Shown: positions 8,058 through 20,461, counted from the stretch's first letter. The stretch is 64,000 nt of DNA from Corallococcus interemptor (GCF_003668875.1 NZ_RAWM01000036.1:1-64000); one strand, 5' to 3'. The notes: generated by a model not told the origin, from the letters alone. Numbers and translations: made by a program.

Positions 8058-9890
8058 GCCCTGTTCCTGATCACTTGACAGCCCCTGCCCTCGCTTGAGC
8101 GCGACCAGGAGCAGCGACACCGCGGCAGGCGTCAGGCCCGGAATCCGCCGAGCCTGCCCCACCGTCCCGGGCCGGTGCGCGGACAACTTCTCCACCGCCT
8201 CCGTGCTCAGGCCCCGCACGTCCGTGAAGCGGAACGCGTCCGGGATGCGCCAGCGGTCGGAGGCCTCGGCCTCGCGCGCGGCGGCCCGGGCGGCCTGGGC
8301 GATGTAGCCCTCGTACTTCACCTCCACCTCCACCTCCTCCGCGACGTCGGGAGCCAGGGCCGGGAAGTCCTCGCGCTCCTGCGCCAGCTGCGCGTACGTC
8401 ACCTCCGGGCGCTTGAGCCGCATCGCCAGACCGGAGCGCTTGAGCCGCGCGACCTCCTCCGCCACCGCGTGGGCCCGGGCCTCCGCGCGCTCCAGGGCCT
8501 CCTTCGGCAACAGCCCCACGCGATGTCCGTGACGCGCGAGCCGCAGGTCCGCGTTGCCCTCGCGCAAGCGGAGCCGGTGTTCGGAGCGGCTGGTGAACAT
8601 GCGGAACGGTTCATCCACGCCCTTGGTCACCAGGTCATCCACGAGCACCGCGCCGTGCGCCTCATCGCGGCCCACGACGAGCGGCGGTTCGCCCTTCACC
8701 TGGAGCGCCGCCTGGATGCCGGCCCACAGGCCCTGGAAGGCGGCCTCTTCGTAGCCGGAGGTGCCGTTGAGCTGACCCGCGAAGAACAGGCCCGCGACGG
8801 CCTTCGTCTCCAGCGTGGCGTGCAGCTGGGTGGGGGGCGCGTAGTCGTACTCCACCGCGTAGCCGTAGCGGACCACCTCCACGCGGGCCAGGCCGGGGAT
8901 GGTGCGCAGGAACTCCAGCTGCACGTCCGCGGGCATGCTGGTGGACAGGCCCGCCGGGTACACGAGCGGCGACGTGGGCCCCTCGGGTTCGAGGAACACC
9001 TGGTGCCGTTCGCGAGCGGCGAAGCGCACCACCTTGTCCTCCAGGGACGGGCAGTACCGCGGCCCCCGGCCCACGATGTCCCCCTGGAACAGCGGTGAGC
9101 GGTGGAGGTTGCCGCGCAGCAGCTGGTGCGTCGCCTCCGTGGTCGCGGTGAGGCCACACATCACCGGGGGCAGACGCGGGAACGGGAGGCCCTGCTCCAG
9201 CTGCGTGCGCCAGGAGAACGGCCGCACGCCGGTGTCTCCGTGCTGCGGCGTGACGGCGTCCCAGTCGATGCTGTCGCGGGACAGGCGCGCGGGAGTGCCC
9301 GTCTTGAAGCGGCCCAGGGTGAAGCCGAGCGAGTGCAGTGACTCCGACAGGCCGCGCGCGGCTTCGTCACCCAGGCGGCCACCGACCTCCTTCTGCTCGC
9401 CCACGTGCATGAGCGCGCGCAGGAAGGTGCCGGTGGTGAGGAGCACCGCGCGGGCCACCACCTGGGTGCCGTCGCCCAGCACCACGCCCTTCACCCTCCC
9501 CTCCTCCGCGACGACGGCGGCGACTTCGCCCTCGCGCACGGTGAGGTTGGGTTGGGTGAAGAGCACGGCCTGCATGCCGGCGGCGTACGCGTCGCGGTCG
9601 CAGAGGACGCGAGTGGCCTGCACGGCGGGGCCCTTGGAGGGATTGAGGATCTTGACGTGCGTGCCCGCGAGGTCCGCCGCGCGTCCCATCTGTCCGCCGA
9701 GCGCATCCAGCTCACGCACCAGGTGGCCCTTGGCGGTGCCACCCACGGCGGGGTTGCAGCTCATCACGGCGGCGCGCTCGCGCTTGAGCGTCACGCCCAG
9801 GGTGGACAGGCCCATGCGAGCGCAAGCGAGTGCCGCCTCGCAGCCCGCGTGGCCCAGGCCCACCACGACGATGTCGTATCGGAGTTCCAT
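8049..9890 (-). CDS. mnmG: tRNA uridine-34 carboxymethylaminomethyl enzyme MnmG (GidA)
   Basis: 613 residues from the ATG at 9890, starting MELRYDIVVVGLGHAGCEAA, the FAD dinucleotide-binding motif; a longer in-frame extension upstream is not conserved in character. CNPAVGGTAKGHLVRELDALGG near residue 48, GRFKTGTPARLSRDSIDW near 190 and GYEEAAFQGLWAG near 370 are MnmG signatures. With MnmE (21147-22484) it makes cmnm5U34 in tRNA anticodons. The last codons form a DnaA box. The pairing with rsmG is the standard one. Confidence 0.97.
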   Translation of the reverse strand: MELRYDIVVVGLGHAGCEAALACARMGLSTLGVTLKRERAAVMSCNPAVGGTAKGHLVRELDALGGQMGRAADLAGTHVKILNPSKGPAVQATRVLCDRDAYAAGMQAVLFTQPNLTVREGEVAAVVAEEGRVKGVVLGDGTQVVARAVLLTTGTFLRALMHVGEQKEVGGRLGDEAARGLSESLHSLGFTLGRFKTGTPARLSRDSIDWDAVTPQHGDTGVRPFSWRTQLEQGLPFPRLPPVMCGLTATTEATHQLLRGNLHRSPLFQGDIVGRGPRYCPSLEDKVVRFAARERHQVFLEPEGPTSPLVYPAGLSTSMPADVQLEFLRTIPGLARVEVVRYGYAVEYDYAPPTQLHATLETKAVAGLFFAGQLNGTSGYEEAAFQGLWAGIQAALQVKGEPPLVVGRDEAHGAVLVDDLVTKGVDEPFRMFTSRSEHRLRLREGNADLRLARHGHRVGLLPKEALERAEARAHAVAEEVARLKRSGLAMRLKRPEVTYAQLAQEREDFPALAPDVAEEVEVEVKYEGYIAQAARAAAREAEASDRWRIPDAFRFTDVRGLSTEAVEKLSAHRPGTVGQARRIPGLTPAAVSLLLVALKRGQGLSSDQEQGCG

Positions 9891-10337
9891 CGCGTCCCGG
9901 GGGGTATCACGCCCGGACGCGTCCGTGGCAAGCCGGGCATGGGGACGCCGTTCACCCGGCTGGTTCCCCACCCACCGGGGCGGTGGCCCAAACACAGACA
10001 TGCCCACGAGTTCGGGAGCACGCGAGGCGGGCAGTGGGAGGGGTAACAACGCCGCCCGCCTCGCGCGCACCAGTCATCGTGGATCCGCCGGGGGCGCGCC
10101 TGACACACCGGTGGCGTCTCTGGCCCTCGACGGCGATGGCATCCATGGGACCTTGCCCGCACGAGTCCCCCAGACCCTCGTGCCTTCACATGGCGTCGCA
10201 CACACGGGAGCCAGGCCTGCCCGTGCGGTGAGGGCGCATGGGATTTCGGACTCGAACCAGCGAGGCCGGCGGACCTCCCGTGTGCGCGACGGGGAAGGGT
10301 ATAGCGGGGGGGTCTGACATTCCGGGTTCCGGGCCCG
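9891..10337. other. Non-coding gap upstream of mnmG with a long inverted repeat
   Basis: No gene was found. The one strong structure is a perfect 12-bp stem, CGCGAGGCGGGC (10021-10032) with GCCCGCCTCGCG (10054-10065), around a 21-nt loop; there is no T-run beside it on either strand, so it is not a standard terminator. A stretch near 10230-10265 resembles a tRNA T-loop but does not fold as a tRNA. Confidence 0.6.
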
Positions 10338-10892
10338 TCAGCGGGTGGCCGGCGGGTTCGACCGGGAAGGGCAGTGCACGTTCTCCGGGCAGCGCCCGTC
10401 CGACCTGGGGATGCACGCGCCGCAGCACTCCATCTCATCCGGGCGGCACGCCGGCACGCACGCGCCACACTGCAACACGCCGCCGCAGCCGTCGTCCGCG
10501 GTGCCGCACTTCAGCCCCAGCGTGGCGCACGTCGCGCGCTGACAGACGCAGCGGTCGTCCACGCAGGACTCGTTGGGTTTGCATCCGGGCGTGCACGTGC
10601 TGATGGGACCCGAGGGCTCCTTCTTCGGCTCCGCGGGCACCGGCGGCGCCACGCAGCGGCCATTCGTGCACGTGCCGGCCTGACAGTCGCCACAGTCGAT
10701 GAAGCCCCCACACCCGTCCGGCGTCCGCCCACAGGCCACCATCGCCTGCGAGCACGTGGCCGGCGCGCAGCCATCCGGCGCCACGTTGTCCCGCGACGCG
10801 CGCACGGTGCCGCCGCTCGGCGTGCACGCGCCCCACAGTCCCAATGCCAGACACAGTCCGGCCCACCGGCCCAGGCTCCGCACCACTTCCAT
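10338..10892 (-). CDS. Cysteine-rich putative lipoprotein
   Basis: 184 residues from MEVVRSLGRWAGLCLALGLW, a positively charged start and a hydrophobic segment ending WGAC, a plausible though imperfect lipobox. The mature part carries three cysteine modules: two of the form TPDGCGGFIDCGDC / TADDGCGGVLQCGAC and one CTPGCKPNESCVDDRCVC. Such DGCGG-x-x-xCGxC repeats are common in secreted myxobacterial proteins and probably form disulphide-knotted units. A Pro/Lys/Glu linker separates the modules. No function can be assigned. Confidence 0.7.
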   Translation of the reverse strand: MEVVRSLGRWAGLCLALGLWGACTPSGGTVRASRDNVAPDGCAPATCSQAMVACGRTPDGCGGFIDCGDCQAGTCTNGRCVAPPVPAEPKKEPSGPISTCTPGCKPNESCVDDRCVCQRATCATLGLKCGTADDGCGGVLQCGACVPACRPDEMECCGACIPRSDGRCPENVHCPSRSNPPATR

Positions 10893-11004
10893 GTCATCCA
10901 CTCCCCGGGCTCCCGGATGGGGAGCCTTGCACGGCCCCATCATGTGCACACCCGGGCCGGATGTCCGGGTCCATGCATGACGGGGCAGGGGAGGGGAGGG
11001 TGCT

Positions 11005-11576
11005 TCAGCGCTGGAGGAAGCTGCGCACGTGCTGGAGGGCCTCTTCTTCCGTCTTGGGCTTCTCCTCGCGAGGCGCGGGGACCTTCAGGCCGCGCTGCGC
11101 CGCGGGGCGCTGCTCGATGGCGGCCAGCCAGCGCTGCACGCCCGGCAGCCCGTCCACGGACACGCCGGCCCAGTCGTGGATGCGCACCCACGCCCAGTTC
11201 GCGATGTCCGCGATGCTGTAGTCGCCGGCCAGGTACTCGTGGTCCTTCAGGCGGCTCTCCAGCACCGTGTACAGGCGGCGCGTCTCGTTCTGGTACCGGT
11301 CGATGGCGGGCTGGATCTTCTCCGGGAAGTACCGGAAGAAGACATTGGCCTGCCCCTGCATGGGGCCCACGCCGGCCATCTGGAACATCAGCCACTGGGT
11401 GACCAGGGAGCGGCCCTTCGCGTCCGAGGGCATCAGCCGGCCCGTCTTCTCCGCCAGGTAGAGGAGGATGGCGCCGGACTCGAAGACGGCGAAGTCACCC
11501 TCCGCGCGGTCCACGATGGCGGGGATGCGGCCATTGGGGTTGATGGCCATCGCGTGCGTGAAGCCGTGCGCGTCTA
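11005..11576 (-). pseudogene. Glutathione S-transferase lacking its N-terminal thioredoxin-fold domain
   Basis: The reading frame enters at about [20 protein letters not shown] and is then a good nu-class/YghU-like [51 protein letters not shown]. The first ~45 residues, including the glutathione-activating motif, are absent; upstream in frame lies only antisense-like sequence that is really the macro-domain gene. The earliest ATG is at 11550. It abuts the macro gene's stop codon (11574), so a deletion appears to have joined the two. A shortened but expressed protein cannot be excluded. Confidence 0.75.
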
Positions 11577-12035
11577 ACGGCGGAAGCGCACCACGCGCAC
11601 GTCGAAAGCGGGGGCATCCCCCAGGGCCTCGCGCATCAGCTCCAGCGCGCGGTCCTCGTCGAAGCTCCCGGACCCCGCGCCGATGATGGGGAACGCCACG
11701 GAGCCAAAGCCGTGCTCCCCGGCGCGAGCCAATGCGTTTCGCACCGAGTCCTGGATGGACCGCGCGGACGCGCGCCAGAGCATGTTGATGCCCGCGACGT
11801 GGATGATGCCCTTGAAGGGCAGGCGCCCCGGCCCCGTCACCACCGCCGAGCCCAGGGGCATGGGCCCCACGCGCGCGACCTCGCGGAAGGGCGCCGTGCC
11901 GCCCCGGCGCTTGATGGCCCCGGACACCCCCTGGGGCAAGAGCAGCCACCAGGGGATGATGTTCCGGTTCCACGCATTGACGATGGCGTCCACCGGCTGG
12001 TCCAGCAGGTCGCCTTCCACCACTCGCACGGGCAT
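11574..12035 (-). CDS. Macro-domain (ADP-ribose-binding) protein
   Basis: 153 residues beginning [20 protein letters not shown], the first strand and D-A-I-V-N-A motif of the macro fold, followed by [19 protein letters not shown] (the glycine-bearing loop) and [17 protein letters not shown] near residue 115, the second ligand loop. The family binds or hydrolyses ADP-ribose adducts such as O-acetyl-ADP-ribose or ADP-ribosylated protein and DNA. Its 3' end abuts the truncated GST. Confidence 0.9.
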   Translation of the reverse strand: MPVRVVEGDLLDQPVDAIVNAWNRNIIPWWLLLPQGVSGAIKRRGGTAPFREVARVGPMPLGSAVVTGPGRLPFKGIIHVAGINMLWRASARSIQDSVRNALARAGEHGFGSVAFPIIGAGSGSFDEDRALELMREALGDAPAFDVRVVRFRR

Positions 12036-12046
12036 GGGCGCGGACT

Positions 12047-14857
<2,811 letters not shown>

Positions 14858-15054
14858 GCGGTCCTCGGGGGACAAAGGAGTGGGCACGGGACTTCTAACC
14901 GCTCCACCGGGTCCTCCCATCCCGAGAAACCCATGCTCTGAGGGCAGGCGTCCACGCGGGGACATCCGCTGTCCGTCCCAGGTCCTGCGCCGTACTTCCT
15001 ACCCCACGGGTTGTCATGTATCCTGGCGCGGATCCGAACCGGAGGTTGGATGCA

Positions 15055-15519
15055 ATGTCATGTCAGGACAAGGTGCTAGGTACGCAGCCCATCATCAGGA
15101 GGGACGGATTGGCGACGGCGACGGGCGGGGACGTGATGGTGCGGATGCTGCAGGAGTTCCGCGAGATGCAGGAGGAATCGAAGGAGCAGTTCGCGCGGAC
15201 GGAAAGGGCGCTGAGAACGGTCCACATGAAGTGCCGGGTCCTTTTCCGGAAGACCCAGCGTATGTCGGATCGGATCCATGCCATCTCTGAACAAGTCAGT
15301 GCCTTGGATGCGGAGATGAATGAGTTCCGGGACAACGTGGGGGAGCTCACCACGCACGTCTCGACCCTGACGCAGGAAGTGCATGGAATCAAAAGCACGC
15401 AGATCCGGATGTTCGGACAGGTGGGCCGCGCGCTGAACCACCTCGCGGATGCACAGTCCTCCGACCGGGAGCGGATCGTCACCCTGGAGCGGACCGTGGG
15501 CGGGGAAGGGGAGCACTGA
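15055..15519 (+). CDS. Coiled-coil protein of unknown function
   Basis: 154 residues. The ATG at 15055 was chosen because GGAGG sits 10 nt upstream; a further in-frame ATG at 15016 lacks a ribosome site. Apart from a short variable head, the protein is nearly all heptad-like helix (MLQEFREMQEESKEQFARTE through ISEQVSALDAEMNEFRD) and ends in a second coil, LNHLADAQSSDRERIVTLE. No enzymatic motif or membrane segment. Such proteins recur in myxobacterial genomes without known role. Confidence 0.7.
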   Translation: MSCQDKVLGTQPIIRRDGLATATGGDVMVRMLQEFREMQEESKEQFARTERALRTVHMKCRVLFRKTQRMSDRIHAISEQVSALDAEMNEFRDNVGELTTHVSTLTQEVHGIKSTQIRMFGQVGRALNHLADAQSSDRERIVTLERTVGGEGEH

Positions 15520-15520
15520 C

Positions 15521-16507
15521 TCAGGCGTAGATGCCCCCGGGCGCCATCGCGGAGCCGGAGCCCAGGACCTCCTCCACCTCGCGGACCTCCTCGGACGTCA
15601 GCCGGAAGTCCCCCGCGTGGATGAAGCCATCCACCTGCTTCCCACTGCGCGCCCCCACGATGGCCGCCGTCACGGCCGGATCCCGCAACGCCCAGGCCAG
15701 GGCCACCTCCGCCGGAGAACGCCCATGCCTCGCGCCCACCTCACGCATCCGCTCCACCAGCGACAGGTGATGCGACAACTTCGGCTCCTGGAAGTCCTCG
15801 CTGTTCCGGCGCCAGTCGTCGTCCGGCATCGCCTGGATGCGCTGGCGTGTCATCGCTCCGGTCAGCAGGCCGGACGCCATGGGTGAATACACAATCACGC
15901 CAAGGCCCTGCGTCTGGCAGTAGGGCAGCAGCTCATCCTCGATGTCCCGGTGGATGATCGAGTACGGCGGCTGCAACGACGTCACCGGCGCAATGCGCCG
16001 CACCCGCTCCAACTGAGAGACATTGAAGTTGGACACCCCCAGCCAGCGCACCTTGCCCTGCCGTTGCAGCTCCGCCAGCGCCGTCCAGCCCTCTTCAAGC
16101 TCCGCCCCGGCCTCCACCGGCCAGTGCACCTGATACAAATCAATGGCATCCACCTTCAGCCGGCGCAGGGACGCCTCACACTCCTTGCGCACCGAGTCCG
16201 CCTTCAGCCTGCGGCTGACCTTGCCCCCGTCATCCCAGACCATCCCGCACTTGGTGAAGACATACGGCCGCTTATCCCGGCCCTTCAGCGCCTTCGCCAC
16301 GACCTCCTCGGAGTGGCCCAGGCCATACACCGCCGCCGTGTCGATCCAGTTGATGCCCGAATCCAGCGCGCGCTGGATGGCCTCGATGGACTGCGCGTCG
16401 TCCTGCGCCCCCCAGGCGAACGCCCAGCCGCCCCCTCCAATGGCCCACGCGCCAAACCCCAGCGCGGTCAGCTCCATGTCGGAATTGCCCAACCGTCGCT
16501 TCTGCAT
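15521..16507 (-). CDS. Aldo/keto reductase
   Basis: 328 residues from MQKRRLGNSDMELTALGFGA, with a GGGAGGTACGG ribosome site before the ATG. Catalytic tetrad as expected: D and Y in WIDTAAVYGLGHSEEVVAKAL (residues ~48-60), K in VFTKCG (~80), H in DLYQVHWP (~120). LGVIVYSPMASGLLTG near 200 and the C-terminal AIVGARSGKQVDGFIHAGDF complete the NADPH site. It reduces carbonyls or oxidises alcohols; substrate unknown. Confidence 0.93.
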   Translation of the reverse strand: MQKRRLGNSDMELTALGFGAWAIGGGGWAFAWGAQDDAQSIEAIQRALDSGINWIDTAAVYGLGHSEEVVAKALKGRDKRPYVFTKCGMVWDDGGKVSRRLKADSVRKECEASLRRLKVDAIDLYQVHWPVEAGAELEEGWTALAELQRQGKVRWLGVSNFNVSQLERVRRIAPVTSLQPPYSIIHRDIEDELLPYCQTQGLGVIVYSPMASGLLTGAMTRQRIQAMPDDDWRRNSEDFQEPKLSHHLSLVERMREVGARHGRSPAEVALAWALRDPAVTAAIVGARSGKQVDGFIHAGDFRLTSEEVREVEEVLGSGSAMAPGGIYA

Positions 16508-16760
16508 CCCGTACCTCCCGGGGCCGGCCGCCCCTGGCTCCCCTGGCTCCAAAGAAGGACGGTGTGCACCGCGGCGGCCCCCGCACGGCCCCGGGTGCCG
16601 GCCCGCCCCCCGGCCACCAGGACGGGCGGGCCCTGGCTCCCCGTCCGCCGCCTGTCAGTGCATCGCACGCAAGCGTCGTCCCGCGCGTGCGTTGATGGTA
16701 GGCCGCTTGAAGGTCGGGGAACGCCCCTCGGGGGCACGTGGGAACCAGGAGTCCTTCCGG

Positions 16761-18554
16761 ATGAAACGCATTTTCATTGGCGCGCTGGCCTTCATTGGAG
16801 CGCTGTCCATCCTCTTCGTGGTGGGTGTGGTGGGGCTCTTGATGCTCGCGGCGTCGAGCAAGCCGGGCGTGCCGTCCAACCTGGTGCTGGAGCTGGACCT
16901 CCAGCAGCCGCTGCCCGAGTACACGCTGGACACGTCCCTGGCGGGCGCGTTCGGCGAGGAGCCCACGTCACTCCGGGACGTCGTGGAGGGCCTGGAGAAG
17001 GCCGCCACGGACTCCCGGGTGAAGTCGCTGGTGGTGCGCATTGGCCAGCCGGGCAGCGCGGCGCAGGTGCAGGAGCTGCGGGACGCGGTGAAGGCGTTCC
17101 GCGCATCGGGCAAGCGGGCGGTGGCCTACGCGGACGGCTTCGGCGAGGCGGGCAACGGCACCGGCGCCTACTACCTCGCGAGCGCCTTCGACTCCGTCTA
17201 CATCCAGCCCTCCGGCGACGTGGGGCTCACCGGCCTGACGATGGAGACGCCCTTCGCGCGTGACGCCTTCGCGAAGTTCGGCGTGAAGCCGGAGTTCGGC
17301 AAGCGCGCCGAGTTCAAGAACGCCGTCAACACCTTCACCGACGAGTCCTACGGCCCCCACCAGCGCGAGGCCACGGAGGCCTATGGCGGCAGCCTCTTCC
17401 GCCAGGTGGTGAAGGGCGTGGCCGAGGGCCGCAAGCTGTCCGAGGACGAGGTGCGCGCGCTCATCGACCGCGCGCCCTTCATGGGCCAGGCGGCCGTGGA
17501 CGCGAAGCTGGTGGACGGGCTGCGCTACCGCGATGAAATCCACGACGAGCTCAAGCAGCAGGCCGGTGACGGCGCGGAGTTCCTCTACGTGGAGAAGTAC
17601 CTGGAGCGCGCCGGCCGGCCGCACCAGACGGGCACCTCCACCATCGCGCTCATCTACGGCGTGGGCGAGGTGCTGCGCGGCAAGAGCCAGTCCAACCCGC
17701 TCGGCGGGCAGGTGATGGGCGGCGACACGGTGGCGGCGGCCTTCCGCAAGGCGGTGGAGGACCCGTCCGTGAAGGCCATCGTCTTCCGCGTGGACAGCCC
17801 GGGCGGCAGCTACTCCGCCAGCGACACCATCCGCCGGGAAGTGCAGCGCGCGCGCGAGGCGGGCAAGCCCGTCATCGTCACCATGGGCACGTACGCGGCC
17901 AGCGGCGGCTACTTCGTGGCCATGGCCGGGGACAAAATCGTGGCCCAGCCGGGCACGCTGACGGGCAGCATCGGCGTGTACAACGGCAAGTTCGTCACGT
18001 CGGAGCTGTGGGCGAAGCTGGGCGTGAACTTCGACACCATCGCCTTCGGCAAGAACGCCACCTTCGCCTCCTCCGACCAGGAGTTCACCCCCGAGCAGCG
18101 CGCGCAGCTGGAGTCCGAGCTGGACACCATCTACCTGGACTTCACCAGCCGCGCCGCCCAGGCGCGCAACATGCCGCTGGAGAAGCTGCAGGCGGTCGCG
18201 AAGGGGCGCGTGTGGACGGGTGAGGACGCGCTGGAGCGCGGGCTGGTGGACGCGCTCGGCGGCTACCCGAAGGCGCTGGAGCTGGCGAAGCAGGCCGCGA
18301 AGCTGGACAAGGACGCGCAGGTCCGCGTCGTCGTCTTCCCGCGCCCCCGGCCCACCGGACAGGTGCTGTCGGAGCTGTTGGGCAAGCACGAGGCGGACAA
18401 CAGCGACGACGAGGCCGGAAGCCACGCCGCCATGTCCTCGCAGGTGCTGGAGCAGGTGCGGGCCGTGTACCGCGTGGGCGCGAAGCTGGGCCTCACCGGG
18501 CCGGGCGCGGAGGGGCGCATGCTGTACGCGCCGCTGCCGGAGGTGCGCTGGTAG
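16761..18554 (+). CDS. sppA: Signal peptide peptidase SppA, 67K type
   Basis: 597 residues from MKRIFIGALAFIGALSILFV, a single N-terminal membrane anchor; a much longer upstream reading frame is antisense to the aldo/keto reductase and was rejected. Two tandem ClpP-like modules: in the first, EFKNAVNTFTDESYG near residue 190 supplies the general-base lysine; in the second, FRVDSPGGSYSASD and TYAASGGYFVAMAGDKIVA near 380 supply the nucleophilic serine. GTLTGSIGVYNGKF follows. In the family it is a membrane-bound tetramer that degrades cleaved signal peptides. Confidence 0.93.
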   Translation: MKRIFIGALAFIGALSILFVVGVVGLLMLAASSKPGVPSNLVLELDLQQPLPEYTLDTSLAGAFGEEPTSLRDVVEGLEKAATDSRVKSLVVRIGQPGSAAQVQELRDAVKAFRASGKRAVAYADGFGEAGNGTGAYYLASAFDSVYIQPSGDVGLTGLTMETPFARDAFAKFGVKPEFGKRAEFKNAVNTFTDESYGPHQREATEAYGGSLFRQVVKGVAEGRKLSEDEVRALIDRAPFMGQAAVDAKLVDGLRYRDEIHDELKQQAGDGAEFLYVEKYLERAGRPHQTGTSTIALIYGVGEVLRGKSQSNPLGGQVMGGDTVAAAFRKAVEDPSVKAIVFRVDSPGGSYSASDTIRREVQRAREAGKPVIVTMGTYAASGGYFVAMAGDKIVAQPGTLTGSIGVYNGKFVTSELWAKLGVNFDTIAFGKNATFASSDQEFTPEQRAQLESELDTIYLDFTSRAAQARNMPLEKLQAVAKGRVWTGEDALERGLVDALGGYPKALELAKQAAKLDKDAQVRVVVFPRPRPTGQVLSELLGKHEADNSDDEAGSHAAMSSQVLEQVRAVYRVGAKLGLTGPGAEGRMLYAPLPEVRW

Positions 18555-18557
18555 CGC

Positions 18558-19154
18558 TCAGACGTGCAGGGGCACCGGGACGCGGCCCTCGTTGGGCCGC
18601 ACCGGCCGCCCGAAGATGCTGTGGTAGCGCAAGCTGTGCGACGCGCAGCGGTGGCGCCGCGGATCGAACACCAGGCAGCTGGCCACCGGGCCCGCGTAGA
18701 CGTGCAGCGTGATGCCCGGCGCGTTGCCGGCCACGCTCACCCGGTGAATGGAGGCGGCCGGGTCCCGGAAGTCCACGTGTCCGGCGCCCACCGGCCCCAC
18801 GCGCACCGGCGCCCCCAGCCGCGCGAGGCCCGGCTCCGTCCCGCCCTCCAGGAGCGCGTAGTTCTCCAGGAGGAAGTGGCCGCGCTGGATGCTGAACCAG
18901 CACTCCTGGCCGTCATGGTCGTGGACGGGGGAGACGGTCCCCGGCGACCAGCAGTTGAGGATGATCTCCATGCCCTCGTCGCGGTGGACGAGGTTGCGCG
19001 TGTAGCGGCCCGGCAGGAAGTGCAGGTAGGGCTTGAGGCTGGAAGGCTCCAGCCGCAGCCCCGCCATCTCCGCGTCCACCCCGGCCAGGCCCCCGGGCGA
19101 AGCACGGCGCGCGCGGAGCATCCGCACGAACTCTCTCAGGCACGCATCAGCCAT
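18558..19154 (-). CDS. Cysteine dioxygenase family (cupin) protein
   Basis: 198 residues. SPVHDHDGQECWFSIQRG near residue 76 carries the two cupin His ligands (HDH) and IHRVSVAG near 137 the third His, matching the 3-His iron site of bacterial type-I cysteine dioxygenases. These convert thiols such as cysteine or 3-mercaptopropionate to sulfinates. Length and motifs are normal. Convergent with sppA (3-bp gap), divergent from the gene at 19448. Confidence 0.88.
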   Translation of the reverse strand: MADACLREFVRMLRARRASPGGLAGVDAEMAGLRLEPSSLKPYLHFLPGRYTRNLVHRDEGMEIILNCWSPGTVSPVHDHDGQECWFSIQRGHFLLENYALLEGGTEPGLARLGAPVRVGPVGAGHVDFRDPAASIHRVSVAGNAPGITLHVYAGPVASCLVFDPRRHRCASHSLRYHSIFGRPVRPNEGRVPVPLHV

Positions 19155-19354
19155 GCTTACAGGCTAGGGACGTCTGCGACATGCGGCCACCCTGGGGTCT
19201 GCCAATGAACGTCCGCTTTGTCGTCCCCCCCTCAAGGATTGAGGCGGGGTTCGTTGAAGAACGGTGAAGCGGTGGGAAGAAGTGGCCGAACGGCTCCTTC
19301 TGGGTCCGAGCAGGCAACCAACGCCTGGCCGCCCCCCATTCCCTCCGGTTTAGC

Positions 19355-19366
19355 TGTAAATTTACA
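19355..19366. promoter_or_regulatory. TGTAAATTTACA palindrome in a divergent intergenic region
   Basis: A perfect 12-bp AT-rich palindrome stands out in the 293-bp GC-rich gap between the divergent genes starting at 19154 and 19448. It is a plausible binding site for a dimeric regulator; the regulator is unknown. Nothing else was recognised in the gap. Confidence 0.45.
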
Positions 19367-19447
19367 CCTTCCTGCCGTAGAGGGGGAGGGAGTGGTGGGT
19401 AGGTCGTCCCGGCCGAAGCACGGAGGGGGGCCGGAGGAGAGCGTGCG

Positions 19448-20446
19448 ATGAAGAAGCGTCTGGGGGACATCCTGCTCGCGCGGGGTGTGGTGGATGCGTT
19501 GCAGCTGCAGTCCGCGCTGGCGTACCAGCGCAAGTGGGGCGCGGCGCTGGGGCAGGTGGTGGTGGACCAGCGCTTCTGCTCGGCGGAGGCGGTGCTGTCC
19601 GCGCTGGCGGCCCAGACGGGCGTGGAGGCCGTGGACCTGGACGCCTGCGCGCTGGACGCGTCGCTCGCGCGACTGATTCCGTGCAAGGTGGCGGAGGCCC
19701 ACCGGGTGGTGCCGCTGCGCCTGGAAGGGCAGGGGATGCGCGAGGTGCTGGTGGTGGCCCTGGCCGCCCCGGCGAGCCTGGCCACGCTGGACGTGGTGAA
19801 GAGCGTGTCCGGCAAGGCGCGGGTGGTGCCCCGGCTGGCCACGGACGCGGCGCTGCAACGGGCCATCGGGAGGCTGTACCGGGGCGAGCCCGCGACGCCC
19901 CAGCGCCGTCCCGGGATGGAGGGCTTCACCCTGCCGGAGTGGGACGAGTCGCCGTCCATCGTGGTGGGCCAGTCCCTGGCGGAGCTGACGGACATGGCGG
20001 CTCCGGCCCCGGTGAAGCAGGGCGATGGCGAGGCCCTGCCCCTGCTGTCGCCCCTGGAGCCCGCGTGGACGCCGGCACCGGAGCCGCGCGTCACCGAGCA
20101 CGAGCAGGTGCTGGTGTACGGCTGGGGCTCGGATGCGGCGGCCGGCCTGGTGCGGGTGCTGGGCGGAGCGGGCTTCACGGTGAAGGTGGCGAGCACGGCG
20201 GACGTGTGCGCCGCGAGCGAGGCACAGGTGGTGGTGGCGCCGCTGCCCGCGATGGAGGTGCTGGCGCAGCGGCTGCGCGCGCAGGTGCTGGTGGCGGGCA
20301 AGGCGCCGGAGCGGGACCTGCCCCGCGCCCAGGCCGTGCATGCGCGGGGCTTCGTGGCGGCGCCGGTGGATCCAGACCTGCTGCTGCACGCGGTGCGGCG
20401 ACTGTCGCGCGCCTCCGGGGAAGCGCGCCTCAAGCACGCGAGCTGA
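19448..20446 (+). CDS. T2SSE_N-domain protein with a degenerate receiver domain
   Basis: 332 residues. The first ~145 match the N-terminal domain of GspE/PilB ATPases: KKRLGDILLARGVVDALQLQ, then WGAALGQVVVDQRFCSAEAV and LIPCKVAEAHRVVPLRL. After a Pro-rich linker (~190-220), VLVYGWGSDAAAGLVRVL begins a receiver-like fold, ending ARGFVAAPVDPDLLLHAVRR, but the phospho-acceptor Asp position reads VVVAPLP, so it is a pseudo-receiver. No ATPase domain is present. Stand-alone proteins of this kind probably signal through c-di-GMP-binding MshEN-like domains, an inference here. Confidence 0.75.
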   Translation: MKKRLGDILLARGVVDALQLQSALAYQRKWGAALGQVVVDQRFCSAEAVLSALAAQTGVEAVDLDACALDASLARLIPCKVAEAHRVVPLRLEGQGMREVLVVALAAPASLATLDVVKSVSGKARVVPRLATDAALQRAIGRLYRGEPATPQRRPGMEGFTLPEWDESPSIVVGQSLAELTDMAAPAPVKQGDGEALPLLSPLEPAWTPAPEPRVTEHEQVLVYGWGSDAAAGLVRVLGGAGFTVKVASTADVCAASEAQVVVAPLPAMEVLAQRLRAQVLVAGKAPERDLPRAQAVHARGFVAAPVDPDLLLHAVRRLSRASGEARLKHAS

Positions 20447-20461
20447 GCGCCTCGGGCTTCT

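Noticed and set aside
10225-10275. tRNA-like T-loop (GGACTCGAACC on the plus strand)
   Set aside because: No acceptor, D or anticodon stem can be drawn around it, and the T-stem does not pair.
16143-16760. Long N-terminal extension of SppA
   Set aside because: It overlaps the aldo/keto reductase in antisense; the signal anchor at 16761 is the natural start.
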